A stretch of 64,000 nt of DNA from Amborella trichopoda (taxonomy: Eukaryota; Streptophyta; Magnoliopsida; Amborellales; Amborellaceae). Below are positions 32,862 through 44,894 of this stretch, piece by piece. The stretch lies in the NCBI RefSeq assembly GCF_000471905.2, contig NW_006500065.1, positions 3,354,450 through 3,418,449 of the forward strand, written 5' to 3'. Made by a program: the position numbers and the translations under genes. The notes beneath the pieces are model-generated. The model was not told where the DNA came from. It searched no databases and was given only the letters and a program-made list of their open reading frames with translations. How positions within the stretch are numbered: the stretch's first letter is position 1; each line of letters begins with the position of its first letter.

Positions 32862-34286
32862 GGGGAAAAACCCATTTTACTTTTTGTCACCGAAGGTAAA
32901 ACAATAAGAGTGAGAGAGAGAGAAAAAGGACTTCTGGTCATGGGGACTTCGGCAAGTGCAGGTATTCCGACAAGGTTAACAGCTTCGGCAAGGTGTCCGC
33001 AGGATTTTGCCAAGAAGTGTCGAGGTTACTGTTGAGGAAGAGAGGATTCAGGTGAAGAAAGGAGAACACCAGTGGGCTACAAAAGTATTCTGGCAGGGGT
33101 TCTAGGTCACTAGAGAAATGGTAAAGAGGCAAGCAAGGGTCACCGGGCATTTTCGTGAATTTTCGGTTGTTTCTAGGTGGTTCTACATCACCAAGGAGTA
33201 GTGGGAGATTAACAACGAGGTTTTTCCAATGAGTGGAAGTGTTTTCCTAATGAGAAAGCGAAGGTCGCGGTGAGGTAAATAGCCACAGGCAACAAACAGT
33301 TGGGAGGAAGACAAAGGGGCGTGGAAATTCAATCCATCGCCGAAAGACGAGGGGTCTCGGGAAGGTGCACAATCACCGAGAAGGCAAGTTGTGGCAACCT
33401 AAGAGTCACGGGAATCGAAAGTTTGCGAGGCGACGAAGGGTCATCGTCATGAGCAAACACCCTCGATAAAGAAAGCACAGCCGGCATTAGATTTAGTCAG
33501 CGTTAGTCCTTAAAGACACAACCGATGGTAATCCTTGAAGACACAACCGTCGTTGTGCCTCAAGAACATAGTCAGCGCTGGTCCTTAGAAACACAGTCGA
33601 CATTAGAATTTGGAAGGCACAGTCGGCGCTAGCCTCACGCGGAGTTTATTTATGCCTCTGTCACGCATAACCAGCGACATGACATGCAGGCGTTAGCTGC
33701 TTGCGGCGGTTGTCGTTTGCTCATGAACGTCAGGAAGTTATACCTGTCTGTGGTCATGCTTGGCGATGAGTTGCGCATGAAGATTGTTACGCACGGCACT
33801 GAGTCATGCGCGATGATGTTCACACACGACACTAAGTCATGTGTGATGATGTTTACACACAGCGCTGACTTGCGTAGGCAAAGGGTGGTGACCGATGGTA
33901 AGGCCTGACTTATGATGCCTGTTGAAAGCCAAGTCCTCAAGCACAATTGTGGACTCCATGTTGTTCCATGGAAGGGCCCTCACTTGAACAGGGTATGCTC
34001 TCCATCATAAGCTAGTTCCTTACCAAAGAAGTCTGCTTTGTATGTATGATATACTCGATCAAAGTGTTTCCACCTTCTCCTATTGTGAGAGCTACTTTTG
34101 GCGTGTAACCCTCCTCTTTTCCTCAGATGCAAGAGGAACATTGTAAGTCAACTGTTTTCTTTTCCTCAGATGAAAGAGCAGTGCTTTTGGCGCAACAGTT
34201 CTCTTTTCCTCAGATGCAAGAGATTTGTAACCTCCCAAATAATAGGCGTTGTTTGTAACTTGTAACTCCTTCTAATGTAATAAAAA

Positions 34287-35033
34287 GTGTTAAACCTCGC
34301 CTGGACTGTCCTGCTTGTTTTTCTTTCCCTTGTCTTTTATTCTTAACCCTTTTAGATTGTACACTGGATCCTTTAAGAGCATATTATGGATAATACTTCT
34401 CAGGGATTGCCCATTGATAAGGGGCATCACCTCCTTCCCCTCAAGATGTGCCAATATGTAGGCCCCATTTGGCGAAACTTTCTTGACTATAAAGGGGCCT
34501 TCCCATTTGGGTTCAAAGTTCCCTTTGCGCTGTCCATGCATAATGATCGGCCTTTTAACAGCTAGAACCAGATCCCCACGAGAGAATGAGCAAACCTTAA
34601 CTGACTTGTTAAAGGTTCTCTTCAATCTCCCCTGGCTAAGTTCGAGATTCTGTTGAGCTTTGAGCCTCTTTTCATCAAGTGCATCCAATTCTTGATAGTG
34701 AAGCTTGACTCTCTCGTCTTCAGTCAGTCCCTGATGTATGGAGACTCTCAGCGAGGGAAGCTAAATCTCAAGAGGCAAAACTGCTTCAATCCCTTAAACT
34801 AGGGAATAAAGAGTGGAATCAGTGGCATTTCGTGTGGTGGTGCGATAGCCCCACAATGCTTCAGGTAGCTTCTCATGCCAAATCTTCTTTGTCTTTGATA
34901 TTGCCTTCCTTAAAACATCGCATAGAGTGTTATTGACAACCTCGGCTAAGCCATTCGCCCAAGGGTGCTACATAGTTGAGTACTTCCATTTGAAACAGAA
35001 CTGGTTACCCAAGAAGTCAATATGATGACTTCT
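34287..35033 (-). pseudogene. Integrase of copy B, C-terminal part
   Basis: Integrase inserts the DNA copy into the host chromosome. This part follows the solo LTR on the minus strand. It includes FKWKYSTM, the NGLAEV motif with the catalytic glutamate, and the C-terminal stretch 34688-34290 (132 codons). That stretch has the RLKRTFNKSVK, FEPKWEGPFIVKKVSPNGAY and NGQSLR segments typical of the Ty3/gypsy integrase C-terminal domain. Two or three stops lie between NGLAEV and 34688. The tail after INGQSL is Lys-rich. Target duplication CTTCT at 35029-35033 marks the insertion border. Confidence 0.85.
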
Positions 35034-36840
35034 TGTTACAATCCTAAACTTTCAAAAAAAAAAAAAGAAAAGAAAAAAAGAAACTTTTAATACATGACAA
35101 TTCGTTTGACCATGATGGTCCTTAGGGATCATCGTTACTTTTAAAAGCTTTTGGTTTAAAAGCTTTGTTGCTTCCTTGCTCTTGCCACCTGCACTAAAGG
35201 ACATGGGCTTTAGGCGTTTAAAGCGTAAGCTAACGCTCACACCTGTAACGTAATAAAAAAATAAAATAATATGTTAGTAGAATTTAAATTCAGAGAGGTG
35301 AGGACTCCTACCTTAGAAAACTTATGAGATTTTTCTCTCTGGTCGAAATACAGTGAACTCCTCTCTCTAGCCGAATTTTTATCGGAAGCTCCCTCTCAAA
35401 TATTTGTGTGTAAGTGACATCGTCTTCCTGAAAAATAGTCTGTTTGTAATAAATAGTGATATTTCCGTCCAGGATCTTTATTTTATAAGTTTTGTGTGTA
35501 AGTGATTTCATTATCTTGAAAAATAATCCGTTCTTTTTAAAAATGAAATGAAATAATTATTTCTGCTTATTATCATGAATTTTAGGCACGATAAATTTTA
35601 TGCGCAAGTGACCTCATTATTTTGAAAAATAATCTTTTTAATAAAATTATAATTTTAGAACTTTTTAATGCTGTAAATTCTTAGAAATAAATTTATTTAT
35701 TTATTTTTCTTGTCTAATGTTAGAAAATTTTAGAAATAAAATTATTAAAAATAAATATGATATTTTTGTTGTTAGTAAAATTGTGAGATTTCTTTTTACT
35801 GTTTTTGAATATTTAGACATTGTAAATTTCATGTGCAAATGACTGCCTTATTATTTAAAAAATTGATATTTTTGCAATTGATTATAGTATTGTTGTAAAA
35901 TGTTTAATTGCGAATTGACATTTCATAAATTGTGATAATTCCGTACTCTCGAAATTCTGTAAGAGTTTTTCTATACATATTAAACTGGCAATTATGCTAG
36001 AATGTCTTTACAAATTGCTACCTTTCTAAATTTGAGCCCAAAATATTTGACTGGTTATTTTTGAAATGTTATTGAAAGTGACTGTTATTAATGGTTTCAA
36101 TGAAATTCATATTAGTGATTTCAGTGATATGTTGAGTACATGATATTGCTGCTTTCGAATGTTTAAAGAGATTTAGAAATAATTTAAGTATGCAAGTGGA
36201 CTCATCCGATTCGCCGGTGAGGTATAAGTGGACCTATCAGGGACGTCGATAGGGATTAAGTGGACTCATCCGGTACGCCGGTGAGGTATAAGTGGACCTG
36301 CAGGGATTAAGTGGACTTATCTGGGACGTCGATAAGGATTAAGTGGTCCCATCAAGACGCCGATGGGGTATATAGGTGACCTACTTGGGACGTTAATAGG
36401 ATAATTTTGTGGAATCTTTTTAATTATGCACTGCCGATAAAATGTTATATGCATTTCAATCATTTGGATTATGTTTAATTGTGCATTTCTGAAAGTGAAA
36501 TTGTTATCTATAAATGCTTATGCTCGCATTGTTTTTAATTGACCTCCATTTTGAAATTTTGTTTATATCTTTCATCGATGATTATTTTTAGGATTATGAT
36601 GATCACTTACTAAGTAGCCAAACTCATCAAACTATGGTAAACATTTTTCAGGATAACTGCTGTTTCATTTTGAGTACTCGTCAAGGGCAACATTGGAAGA
36701 TATTGTAGTTGTGCTTAAACTTTCTTTTGTTACTTTTTAAGAATTCGCCATTGTAAATTTTTCTTAAAAAGAGATGTATATATATGTTTTGACTGTCACA
36801 TCTCAGGAATATCAGTATTGTAAATTCTTGGGGTGTGACA
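35034..36840 (+). mobile_element. Solo LTR inserted in the integrase of B
   Basis: An AT-rich insert of 1807 bp beginning TGTTACAATCC and ending GGGGTGTGACA, flanked by a perfect 5-bp direct repeat CTTCT (35029-35033 and 36841-36845). Integrase sequence continues on both sides. TG...CA ends with a 5-bp duplication are the mark of LTR-element integration. With no coding sequence inside, recombination between two LTRs is the simplest history. A CACTTACTAAGTAGCC...TTTTTCAG block at 36605-36650 resembles the end-proximal part of plant chromovirus LTRs, which suggests the plus orientation; that is inference. It is unrelated to the Tat-lineage LTRs. The exact duplication suggests a comparatively recent event. 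Confidence 0.9.
36185..36395. repeat. About 64-bp tandem repeat inside the solo LTR
   Basis: Roughly three degenerate units combine AAGTGGACTCATCCGNTNCG CCGGTGAGG and AAGTGGACCTATCAGGGACG TCGATAGG, with alternating half-units. GC-rich against an AT-rich background. Confidence 0.8.
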
Positions 36841-37365
36841 CTTCTGAACTGAGGGTCGTTGTCTGATATAACTCGATCAGGTACCCCAAACCAATATATG
36901 ATGTGATGTTGCACAAAGTTGGCCACTGCAGCCCCCGGAACTTGTTTGAGGAGCCCACTTGGAGAAATAATCCATAGCTACCAGAATAAAGACGTGTCCC
37001 ATTACAAAAGGAGGGTCGATAGGCCCTACAATGTTCATACCCCATTGTGAGAAGGGCCATGATGCCACTGTAAGATGTAAGGGCTACAGAGGTTGATGAA
37101 TGAGGCTTGAGGGCATTTGGCACACTTAGCACCTCTTGGCATAGCACAAGGAGTCGGCCACCATTAAAGGCCAGTAATACCCCAGTCTGCGTATCCGTTC
37201 GTAGAGTTTAGGGCCGGACTGATGCAGTCCACAGATGCCTGAGTGTACTTCTTCCAGCACCTTATTCACCTCTTGTTCATCTATTCTGAGAAGAATTCCA
37301 TCAAATGATCGGCGGAAAAGAGTATCACCTTTGAGAAGGGTGTACTTGGTAGACATTTGACACAC
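36841..37365 (-). pseudogene. Integrase of copy B, N-terminal part and core
   Basis: Minus strand from 37365: the zinc-binding domain with EVHSGICGLH and GYYWPLM, then CYAKRC-stop-VCQ, where a stop sits inside the second cysteine pair. The core follows with WGMNIVGPIDPPF and VAMDYFSKW (37068-36877) and, after a frameshift, HHIIYWFGVPDRVISDNDPQFRS (36926-36841). The first catalytic Asp of the D,D-35-E triad, normally in GMDIVGP, is Asn here (codon AAC). The second Asp (ISDN) is kept. The reading frame then runs into the solo LTR. Non-functional on several counts. Confidence 0.9.
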
Positions 37366-37768
37366 ATTGTTGTGTTCGACACGATCTTCAGGGAGTCTAC
37401 CGTGCTCTATGAAGTTAATACTGGACTCTCTCCAATCTTCTACCTATTCAATTTCTACACATATTGGATGGAAGAACTCCAGTTCTTGTTTCTGAATTTC
37501 AACTTCTCTATTTTGTATCATTTCCTGTTTGGCTTTAATAACCTCTTTGGCTTATAGGAGTGCCCCGAATGGGTAAGGCGGACACTCAGGAAAAAAGATT
37601 CTTTCATCATCTGCATCTACTTCGATTCTCAAGTCAATGAGTCTCCACTCTGCCACCCAGACAGGTGTGGGCCCTAGGGAGGACAATTGAATTGTAGCTC
37701 CAAGCTTTGCGAGTGCATTAGTCTGCGATTAATCTCTTGGGGATGTGAGTCAAGGATACATCATCGAA
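37366..37768 (-). pseudogene. Linker between second RNase H and integrase, copy B
   Basis: Continues the pol reading on the minus strand with peptides such as TNALAKLGATIQLSSLGPTP, EWRLIDLRIEVDADDERI and MSTKYTLLKGDTLFRR nearby, interrupted by several stops and one frameshift relative to RT. The NALAKL peptide is the expected end of the archaeal-type RNase H domain in Tat elements. Confidence 0.75.
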
Positions 37769-39718
37769 CTAAGCCATATATGATTTTGCAGTATCGTAAT
37801 AAGGCTTGACAATGTCCTTTCTCACGTCATAGATCCCCTTAAGCTGTCGAATGACCAACTTAGAGTCGCCATAGATTTTGAGCTGCTCCAAGTCTAGATC
37901 GAAGGCAATCTCTAACCCAATTGTAAGGGCCTGATATTCCGCCTCGTTATAGGAACTGGCTTCGGTGAGAGAGAAGGATAGAGGAAGTATCCCTCCTTTC
38001 GAAGTCATGAACTCCACTCAAGTGCCTTCGTGATCAGATTGGAAGGCACTGTGGAAGTACATCTCCCACACGTGAGCAAGTTCTAAGCAGAATACCTCTT
38101 CATCAAGAAATTCATTGGATAAAGGAGATTCTACCAGTACAGGATGTGATGCAAGAAAATCAGTGAGGGTTTGACCCTTGATGGCCTTTTGTGGTACATA
38201 TGTGATATTGAATTCCATCGACAATAATGCCTACTTAGTCAGGCTCCCCGACAGACATGGGCATGTCATGAGGAACTTCACATGATCAGCTTTTGATATG
38301 AGTTTCACTTCATGACCAAGTAAATAGTGATGGAGCTTTTGTACCACAAAGATTAAGGCTAGGCACATCTTCTCTATAAGGGGATATGTCTGCTCGGTCC
38401 CTCGCATTCTGCAGCTGAGATAGTATAGTGCGGTTTCTTTCCCCTTGTCGTTGTTTTGTACTAATAGTGCCTCAAGTGATTCATCGAGAGCGGTCACGTA
38501 CAAGATGAGAGGTCTTGTTAACACCGGTGCAGAGAGGATTGGAGGGTTCAGCAAATACTACTTGATGTCATCGAGTGCTACCTGACATGCTTCATCCCAC
38601 CCAAATGGGGTACCCTTCTTTAACAGGTGTGTAAAAGGTTTACAGCGACCTGAAAAGTTTGAGATGAACTTGCGAATATAAGCCAGCTGCCCTTGCAGAG
38701 ATCGCAACTCTCGTAGTGTAGTTGGTGGTGGCATTTCCTGAATAGCCTCGATCTTGACTAGCTCAACTTCGAGGCCTCGGTGTGTAACACTGAACCCCAA
38801 GAATTTTCCTGAACGCACTCCAAAAGCACATTTTAGCAGGTTCATCTTGAGTTGATGAAGGTGTAATCGTTCGAACACCTTTTCAAGATCTCTCATGTGT
38901 GCATCTTTATCTTCGGACTTCACCACCAAGTCATCCACATAACATTCCACCTCCTTGTACATCATATCTTTGAAGATGGTCGCCATTGCTCTTTGATACA
39001 TGGCACTAGCATTCTTCAATTCAAAAGGCATAATTGTGTAGCAGAAGACCCCTTTTGGAGTAAAGAACGTGGTGGCCTCTTCATCTTCTGGTGCCATCCT
39101 TATCTGATTATATCTAAAGTATCCATCCATGAAGGAGAAGATCTGACAATGAGCCGTGGAGTCGATGAGCATTTTTGTAAATGGCAATGGGAAGTCATCT
39201 TTTGGGCAAGTGGCATTCAGATTACGGAAGTCAATGAAGACCCTAATTTGTCCATTCTTCTTCTTGACTAGTAAAACATTTGCCAGCCACTTTGGCTATT
39301 TGACCTCACGAATGAAACTTGCTTTCCTGAGTTTGGTCACCTCAGCATCTATCTGCATTTCGAGGTCAAGCCTAAACCTTCTCGATTTCTGCTTGACAGG
39401 TTTGACAGATGGGTCAATGCCAAGATGGTGGATTGCGACTTGAGGATCTAAATCGGGCATCTCATGGTAATGCTAAGCAAAGACATCCTGGTTTGTTTGC
39501 AAAAAGGTAGTGAAGCTCTCTTTCTCTTCTGAAGATATATTTGCTAAGACGAAAGTGGGCTTAGGGTCAGTTTCATCCCCTAGATTTATCTCCTCGAGTT
39601 CATCTGTTGTGGGTTGACCGCCTTCTTCCCATTCTTCTGGGGCCTCTTGTAATTCCTCATCATTGTCTTCAGAGGTATTCTCATCAACCTCAAATGCAGA
39701 GACCCATGATCCTGACAT
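37769..39718 (-). pseudogene. RT, RNase H and archaeal-type RNase H of copy B
   Basis: One reading frame of 650 codons with five internal stops (for example 39473-39475, 38558-38560, 38231-38233 and 38018-38020) and no frameshift. Order: acidic EEWEEGGQ linker, RT with QIFSFMDGYF and catalytic YVDDLVVKSEDKD, first RNase H (LYVTALDESL, HHYLLGHEVKLI), and a second RNase H with ASSYNEAEYQALTIGLEIA and IYGDSKLVIRQLKG, the archaeal-type domain found in the Tat lineage. In the latter the expected first Asp of the YFD motif is His (MYFH), while the Glu and second Asp remain. The stop at 38558 is CAG to TAG and that at 38231 TGG to TAG when compared with copy A. Confidence 0.9.
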
Positions 39719-40182
39719 TTCTGCTTCTAATAGAGCTCAAGTGTAAGACCTGATTTCTATGCCTTTCTTGAACTTAGGAACAAAAGGGTCAACCTCAAAC
39801 ATAGACATTATATCAAGCTGTAGGAGTTTGATTTGAAAATTATAGGGAGGTTAAGATTTAACAATTGTGGGGCTAGAGGCTACTTCACAGGAATCACTCA
39901 GTCCTTGTACAGGTATCTGCAGTGATTGCCCCATGCGGGATGATGCTTATGAGATTTGTACCATGTGATAGGCTTCCTGAGAATAGAAGCTTTGCCCTCT
40001 TGAGTCTCTCAACCTTTGTTCAAAGTCGGGCTCAGGAGGCCACTGAGGTTTCTTTGACTTCTTGCACTTCTCAGTAGAAAAGGATAGCTCTGACTTGGCT
40101 CGAGCCACCAAGGCGTCAACAACTGTTAAGAATCCAGTAGCCTAGGCTAGTATCTTTTTGAATTGCCTCCATTGCGTCTTGC
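39719..40182 (-). pseudogene. Gag-pol spacer of copy B
   Basis: Peptides ISKTQWRQFKKILA, FLTVVDALVARAKSE, KPQWPPEPDFEQRLRDSRGQ and FEVDPFVPKFKKG connect gag to RT with a few stops. They match the same region of C (51020-51480) almost co-linearly. No protease active-site motif is visible. Confidence 0.65.
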
Positions 40183-42710
40183 TTATGTTGGCTCCTTCAA
40201 GTCTCTGTCAAGAGCCTTGAATTCTAGACATTTCAAGCATGTACCTGCAAGAGACATAGAATAGGAGGAGGGGGAAGAAGAAGAAGAAGGAGAAGAAGAA
40301 GGAGCAGGGCCAGTAAGTGAGGGACTTTCAAGGTCATTCCCCTCATCAGACCGATCTGGGCCGCTTTTTATGTCATCACCAGAGTTGGACGTGTGTAGGG
40401 AGTCTTTTAGATCTTTCCCCTGCTTAGACCATTGGGGGGTTCTTTTAATGTCTTCACCCTCATTGGACATGCCCCAAGTAAACGATGACTCAGGGGTATC
40501 CTCTTGATGTGACGAAGGAATAAGGTCGATGGTGACTGGTATGAAGTCTTGTAAGGTCAGCAAGGGAGGAGGAGGCTCGAGAAATTCTGGCTCGACCGAT
40601 GGCTGAGGAACCTTATTCTTTTGGCGAGCAGCCCTCAGTTCTTTTCTGCTTTTAGTCACCTTTGGAGGTACTTGGTTCGTCTTGCTAGGTTTGAGAATAG
40701 CCCTGGCTTGACGAATCGCTTCTCGCTTTAAAGACTTGAGCCTGCTCCACCCGTGATGGACTTTCCATGGCTGGGAAGTCAAGGGTTCAGAGGGATCAGA
40801 GACATCCTTTCGGGATTCTTGTGTTGAAATGATCTCCTTGATGGGCATAGTGCCTTGAGGGTGTTCGTTGTAAGCAATGTAACCTCTCTGGACTTTTTCT
40901 GCAACCACAACTTTGAACCCATAACATTCGTTCTGCTCATGGCCCCATATCTAGCACCAGTGATTTTTAGTCCCCTGGGCAAGGTGCTTGGGCTGCCTTG
41001 CCAGCTTTGGTGTAATGAGTCCTTGTTGGAGGATCATATCGAATAGAGCGTGGAGAAGATCTGTTGACAGCTCATCAAAAGCGCATAGGATTTCGTCTTT
41101 CTTTTATACTATTACCATGTGGGAAGCCTCAATTGCCTTGAATGCTTTCTTGAGTTCTTCAAGGTTGATATGACCCTTCTGGATCTGAGCCTCGATGAGG
41201 TCTTTAAGTGTGTAGCATTCTTCTGTGGAGTGGTTTACTCTTCGATGATAAGCGCAGTATCTTGTGTGCGTATCGAGACCAGCTTGATCGAGAAACTTGA
41301 TCTCAAGCAGTTCAATCATGTTCTTTTCCAGCAATAGTCAGAGTAGTGTAGGAACCCATTCCTTTTCAAAAGGATAAACCATGTTCTGATGGTTAATCTA
41401 ATAATGGTTTTGATTAAGGTTGGCGAGTGGGGGTACCTGGTTGTATGATTGATGTTGTTTGCCTGCTTGAGGCGCTGTCTTTGTTGTGCCTGCCCCTTTT
41501 GAGAGGTCTAAAGTTTGAGAGGCAGTCTTCTTTGGATCACTTACGGTGACGACTGCACCAATCACCCCTTTTTGTTGGTTGCCCCGAGCGTTGGTCCGAG
41601 AATTACCATTGCCCCAGTTGTTTCCCAAGCTTGAAGATAGCTGTCGTGACCTGCTATGGTGGCATGAAAAGCTCTCTATGCGAACTGATTTAGCGATTAA
41701 ATTTGACATGGAGGTCAGATTGAAGGCCTCAACATGTAGAGTAATCTCAGGGCACATGTTTCACACATAGGTCTGTACTGCTTCCTTTTCAGCCATGGGA
41801 TTCGGATGGCGAGCGGCCAAATCTCTCCACCTTGCTATGAATTGATCGACAGGTTCATCTTGTTCCTGGATCAAGGTGAGAAGTTCGATGGTTTTGACCT
41901 CTCTCTTGACCTCATTAAAATGCTGATGGAATAGTCTCATCATTTATTCTCAAGTATGCACTGAATGTGGGGGAAGCCGAGCATACCACTGAAATGCAGG
42001 GCCATTACGAGCTTCAACAAACTGACAGAGAAGGAGTCTCCCATCAGTTGCTGTCTCTCGACATGCCGGTTGGAAGTGGGCGCTATACTGGTGTGGGGAT
42101 GTCGTACCATTGATCGAAGCAACTTCCTTTTCTTATAGTCCGACGGAAATGGAACCTGATCAATGTCGGAGGGGTACGGCTTCTGGTAAAGATTTGTACC
42201 CTGTATACCCGGGATCTGCCTGTTCTTTAAGCTATAGGTTACAATAGCATTGATGTTCGCCTGTGAGAGGGGGTGAGGGGCGGAATTGTCCTGTGAGGCA
42301 GAAGGAGGAGGATGTCTTGGTAGTGTATCTTCTGAGTGTTAAGAGTCGGCCTCATGACGGGACACATTGACTAGGGATCGCATGCTTTCTATACGATCAA
42401 TTTTCTCCATAATTGCTTGCACCATCTATTCGAACCTATCCATGCGTGCTTCTTGGGGGTCGCTAGGTTCATTTACAACCACGACACTGACCGTTTTTCC
42501 AGGGAGGTCAGGATTAGTTGCAGTGGAGGGCTTTCGAGCTTGGCAAGTTGTGCGCGGCAGATCGGTCAGCATGGGGCCAGCATGCCCCGACTGGACTTGA
42601 CTCTTGTGTGGCAAGCGTGTAAGGACTGATTCTCGATGGTCTTGGGACAATGGTTGTTGAGTGGTCGGGTCATCTTCTATGATGCTGACCACGGTACAGG
42701 ATTCGAGCAC
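40183..42710 (-). pseudogene. Gag of copy B
   Basis: Minus strand: N-terminal part with DPTTQQPLSQDHRES and MDRFE (42710-42426), the capsid-like core around RWRDLAARHPNPMAEKEAVQT (42122-41761), a basic linker SSSLGNNWGNGNSRTNARGN (41757-41398), and the first knuckle CAYHRRVNHSTEEC (41334-41104). Last comes a long C-terminal part (40908-40183, 241 codons open) with Lys-rich and Ser-rich stretches. The second knuckle, near 40940, has lost part of its pattern. Frameshifts and stops separate the pieces. Order and peptides match gag of A and C. Confidence 0.85.
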
Positions 42711-43990
42711 CTCTTCTTCAGTCTAGGTGATTTGAAGAGGGTAGAAGGGATTTTCAGGAGCTAGGTGCCTCGACTTCTTTGATCGGCTCCTTAATCAGGA
42801 TTTGCAGTCCTCTGTTTTTCTTATCATTGAGGCTACGATAGACTTCTCTCAAGAATTGGGACTGGAATCGAGGTTGACACGCCTTCTTAGAGCATGAGAG
42901 GGTCGTGTCCATAAGATGGGACAGTGAATGTGGACCATTGAGAGGGGCCAGCTTGGGCTGCTGCCTTCGAAGTTGTAGAACTTCATCATTCATTAGGAAT
43001 TTTCCCCGAGCTACTTTGTGGGCTCTAGAGGCATAGACGACCTGATGGGTTTGACGGAGGATGGTAGTCTTAGGGGAGACCTTTGAGTACCAGGTCTTGA
43101 GATATCCTCTAGGAGGAGGGAGGAGGAAGGGCCGAAGAAGAAGGGGCCGACTCTCGACGAGGTCAGGCTTGAGAGCAAACAGCAGCCTGTGAAGGTGTCG
43201 CGTGTATGCCCCTTGAAGCAGCATTCCAGGTGACTTGGGGGTCAGCCCGGGCTCGAACAGGTGTTCTAGCCTTGGGAGGTCGAGAATCATGAGCACGTGT
43301 CTATAAGGGAACAGGTGGAAGCCTGCCCCTTATATGGTGGTCAAATGTGTGCTGAGTGGGAGGCATTGCAATGGCATTACCCTGAGTAGTAGGATGCATA
43401 TGCATGCGCACAAGTTTCGACCCAAGGAGGCCTGATCCTGGATGCGTACTCAAGGTAACATGAGGGTTACCCCGAGGTGTGGCTCGAGTGGATGACCTAC
43501 AAGCCTTAGTGTGTGTGCGTGAGGTGGAGGCCTAAGGTTCCCCTCCTCGATGTGTTGAGTCTCTAATCATAGAGACCCGAGGTGGTGCAGGAATTTGGGG
43601 GGTTGCCTTGTGGCGACCCACAGGAGCAATGGCAATTTCTTAGCCTTCTGTAGAAAGGGACTGGGCAGCGTTTCGACGTACCTCGGCAATATGATCGTCG
43701 AGTGACTTGCCGATAACAGGGTGCATGCAGTGAGTAGTAGCAAATGCGCTACCGATGCAACGTGCATTTGTGAAAGTTCCACCAGAGCAAGAAGATGGGG
43801 AGTTAGGGACCTTTAAGTCCCTCATCACGCCTATCTAGGTTAAGACTTGAGAACTAGACACTGGGTCTTTACTCAAAGACAAGTTGGGAACAAAGTTTGA
43901 GGAACTTATTCTTGGGAAAGCTCACGAATGCGGGGATGAGAAAATCCCCGATCCATATGAATGGGTTTAGGAACCCGGAAGCCATGTGGT
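42711..43990 (-). pseudogene. Leader ORF of copy B
   Basis: Starts at 43985 with the conserved MASGFLNPFIWIGDFLIPAF peptide, then falls out of frame repeatedly. The piece 43296-42754 (180 codons) carries FEPGLTPKSP, WYSKVSPKTTI and RAHKVARGKFL, which joins directly to the gag N-terminus in all three copies. The ORF therefore probably continued into gag, or ended just before it. Basic and proline-rich, no recognised domain. Confidence 0.65.
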
Positions 43991-44040
43991 GTGTGAAAAC
44001 AGAGAAAAAAAGAAGAAACTAGCCAACTAAGTACGATCTG

Positions 44041-44064
44041 ACGAAGGGGTAGTAAATCCCTAGC
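44041..44064 (-). other. Primer-binding site of copy B, core deleted
   Basis: Minus strand GCTAGGGATTTACTACCCC follows the LTR end. Compared with copy C, the central TGGCGACTTCACTGGG bases are missing between GCT and GGG. This copy could no longer prime from the usual tRNA. Confidence 0.65.
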
Positions 44065-44140
44065 TGGTTAGGTGCATCGATCTCGCCCTTTGGATCTGGA
44101 TGACCAGACGGCACGCTTCTCGGGTTTCAAGAGAATCCAG
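44065..44140 (-). mobile_element. 5' LTR of copy B, last 76 bp
   Basis: TGGTTAGGTGCATCGATCTC through CTCGGGTTTCAAGAGAATCC is the end of a minus-oriented LTR. It stops at the first base of copy C. The matching continuation (ACTTGAGATAGCTCGCTCGG) is at 58825 on the far side of C, so the two are halves of one LTR. Confidence 0.8.
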
Positions 44141-44832
44141 TGTTTGAATGCATTTTTCAGCACCTTGGTCCCTGACGTGGAATAAAGAAGGAAGCAGGTC
44201 AATAAAGCCTATAAAATAAGTAGAAATTTTGACAGTCTCATAACTGCCCCAGAATTGGTCAAGATCTTCATCATCACTCAAGAATACCACTTGTTAAGTT
44301 TCATCACGATCAGACATGTCTAAGGCACCGAATACAAAGAAACAATTTCAAAAAATTGGCCTCTAGCACATTGAAATAGACCCCATAACTAGAACTATAC
44401 TTTTGGTACGTCAAACAGCTATGAGACCACTGCAATTAGATCCGGAACGGTCAAAAACCCTTAATGGTTAAGGTTTGGCTTAATCGGGCACTCCAAGACG
44501 AAGTTAGGGGTAAATTACCGAAAAGGGGTTGGCCGCACACCATTAAAAGTGGTTGTTTTTACAGTCACAAGCAGTCATTTTTAGGGCCCATATCTCATTC
44601 GATCCAAGTCGGATCGTACTCAAATTTGGTGAGCTTATTTTTCTCATCAAGACTAGCAATTAGATATGCGGTATGCCTCGAGATGATGCCCGAGCAGGGA
44701 GAAAAACTAGAGAGAAGTTGTTGATCCGTGAAGAAAGTTACAGAAAATTCAGCAGCAACATGCCCCACTTTGGCAACCAAATCACGACGATCGCGTACCC
44801 GATCGGCACGAAACTAATTGCATTAGGTGAGT

Positions 44833-44894
44833 AAGGTCCGTGGACATCTCTGGTACAAACATTTAAGGTCCGTGGACATCTCTGGTACAAACAT
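44833..44894. repeat. Perfect 30-bp direct duplication
   Basis: AAGGTCCGTGGACATCTCTG plus ten more bases occurs twice, separated by TT, with no mismatch. Other LTRs here have this U3 block only once. A late local duplication in copy C. Confidence 0.9.

Larger units (their letters stand above)
30045..34286 (-). mobile_element. 3' untranslated region of copy B
   Basis: Begins at the LTR with the purine tract ATGGGGCAAG (30045-30054, minus strand), the plus-strand start site for DNA synthesis. It holds the GGGGGAGAAGATACTTTTTTGA block, the GAAGTGGCGCCGTAGAGACGG block (about 30940), a short stretch of the 96-bp satellite (31650-32080), PBS-like repeats (32140-32450), the antisense TATA box (32853) and the block open on both strands (33700-34060). 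Next to the integrase end lie three TTTTCCTCAGATGCAAGAG repeats (34110-34215). It is the shortest of the three 3'UTRs and lacks the 88-bp hairpin satellite of A. Confidence 0.75.
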
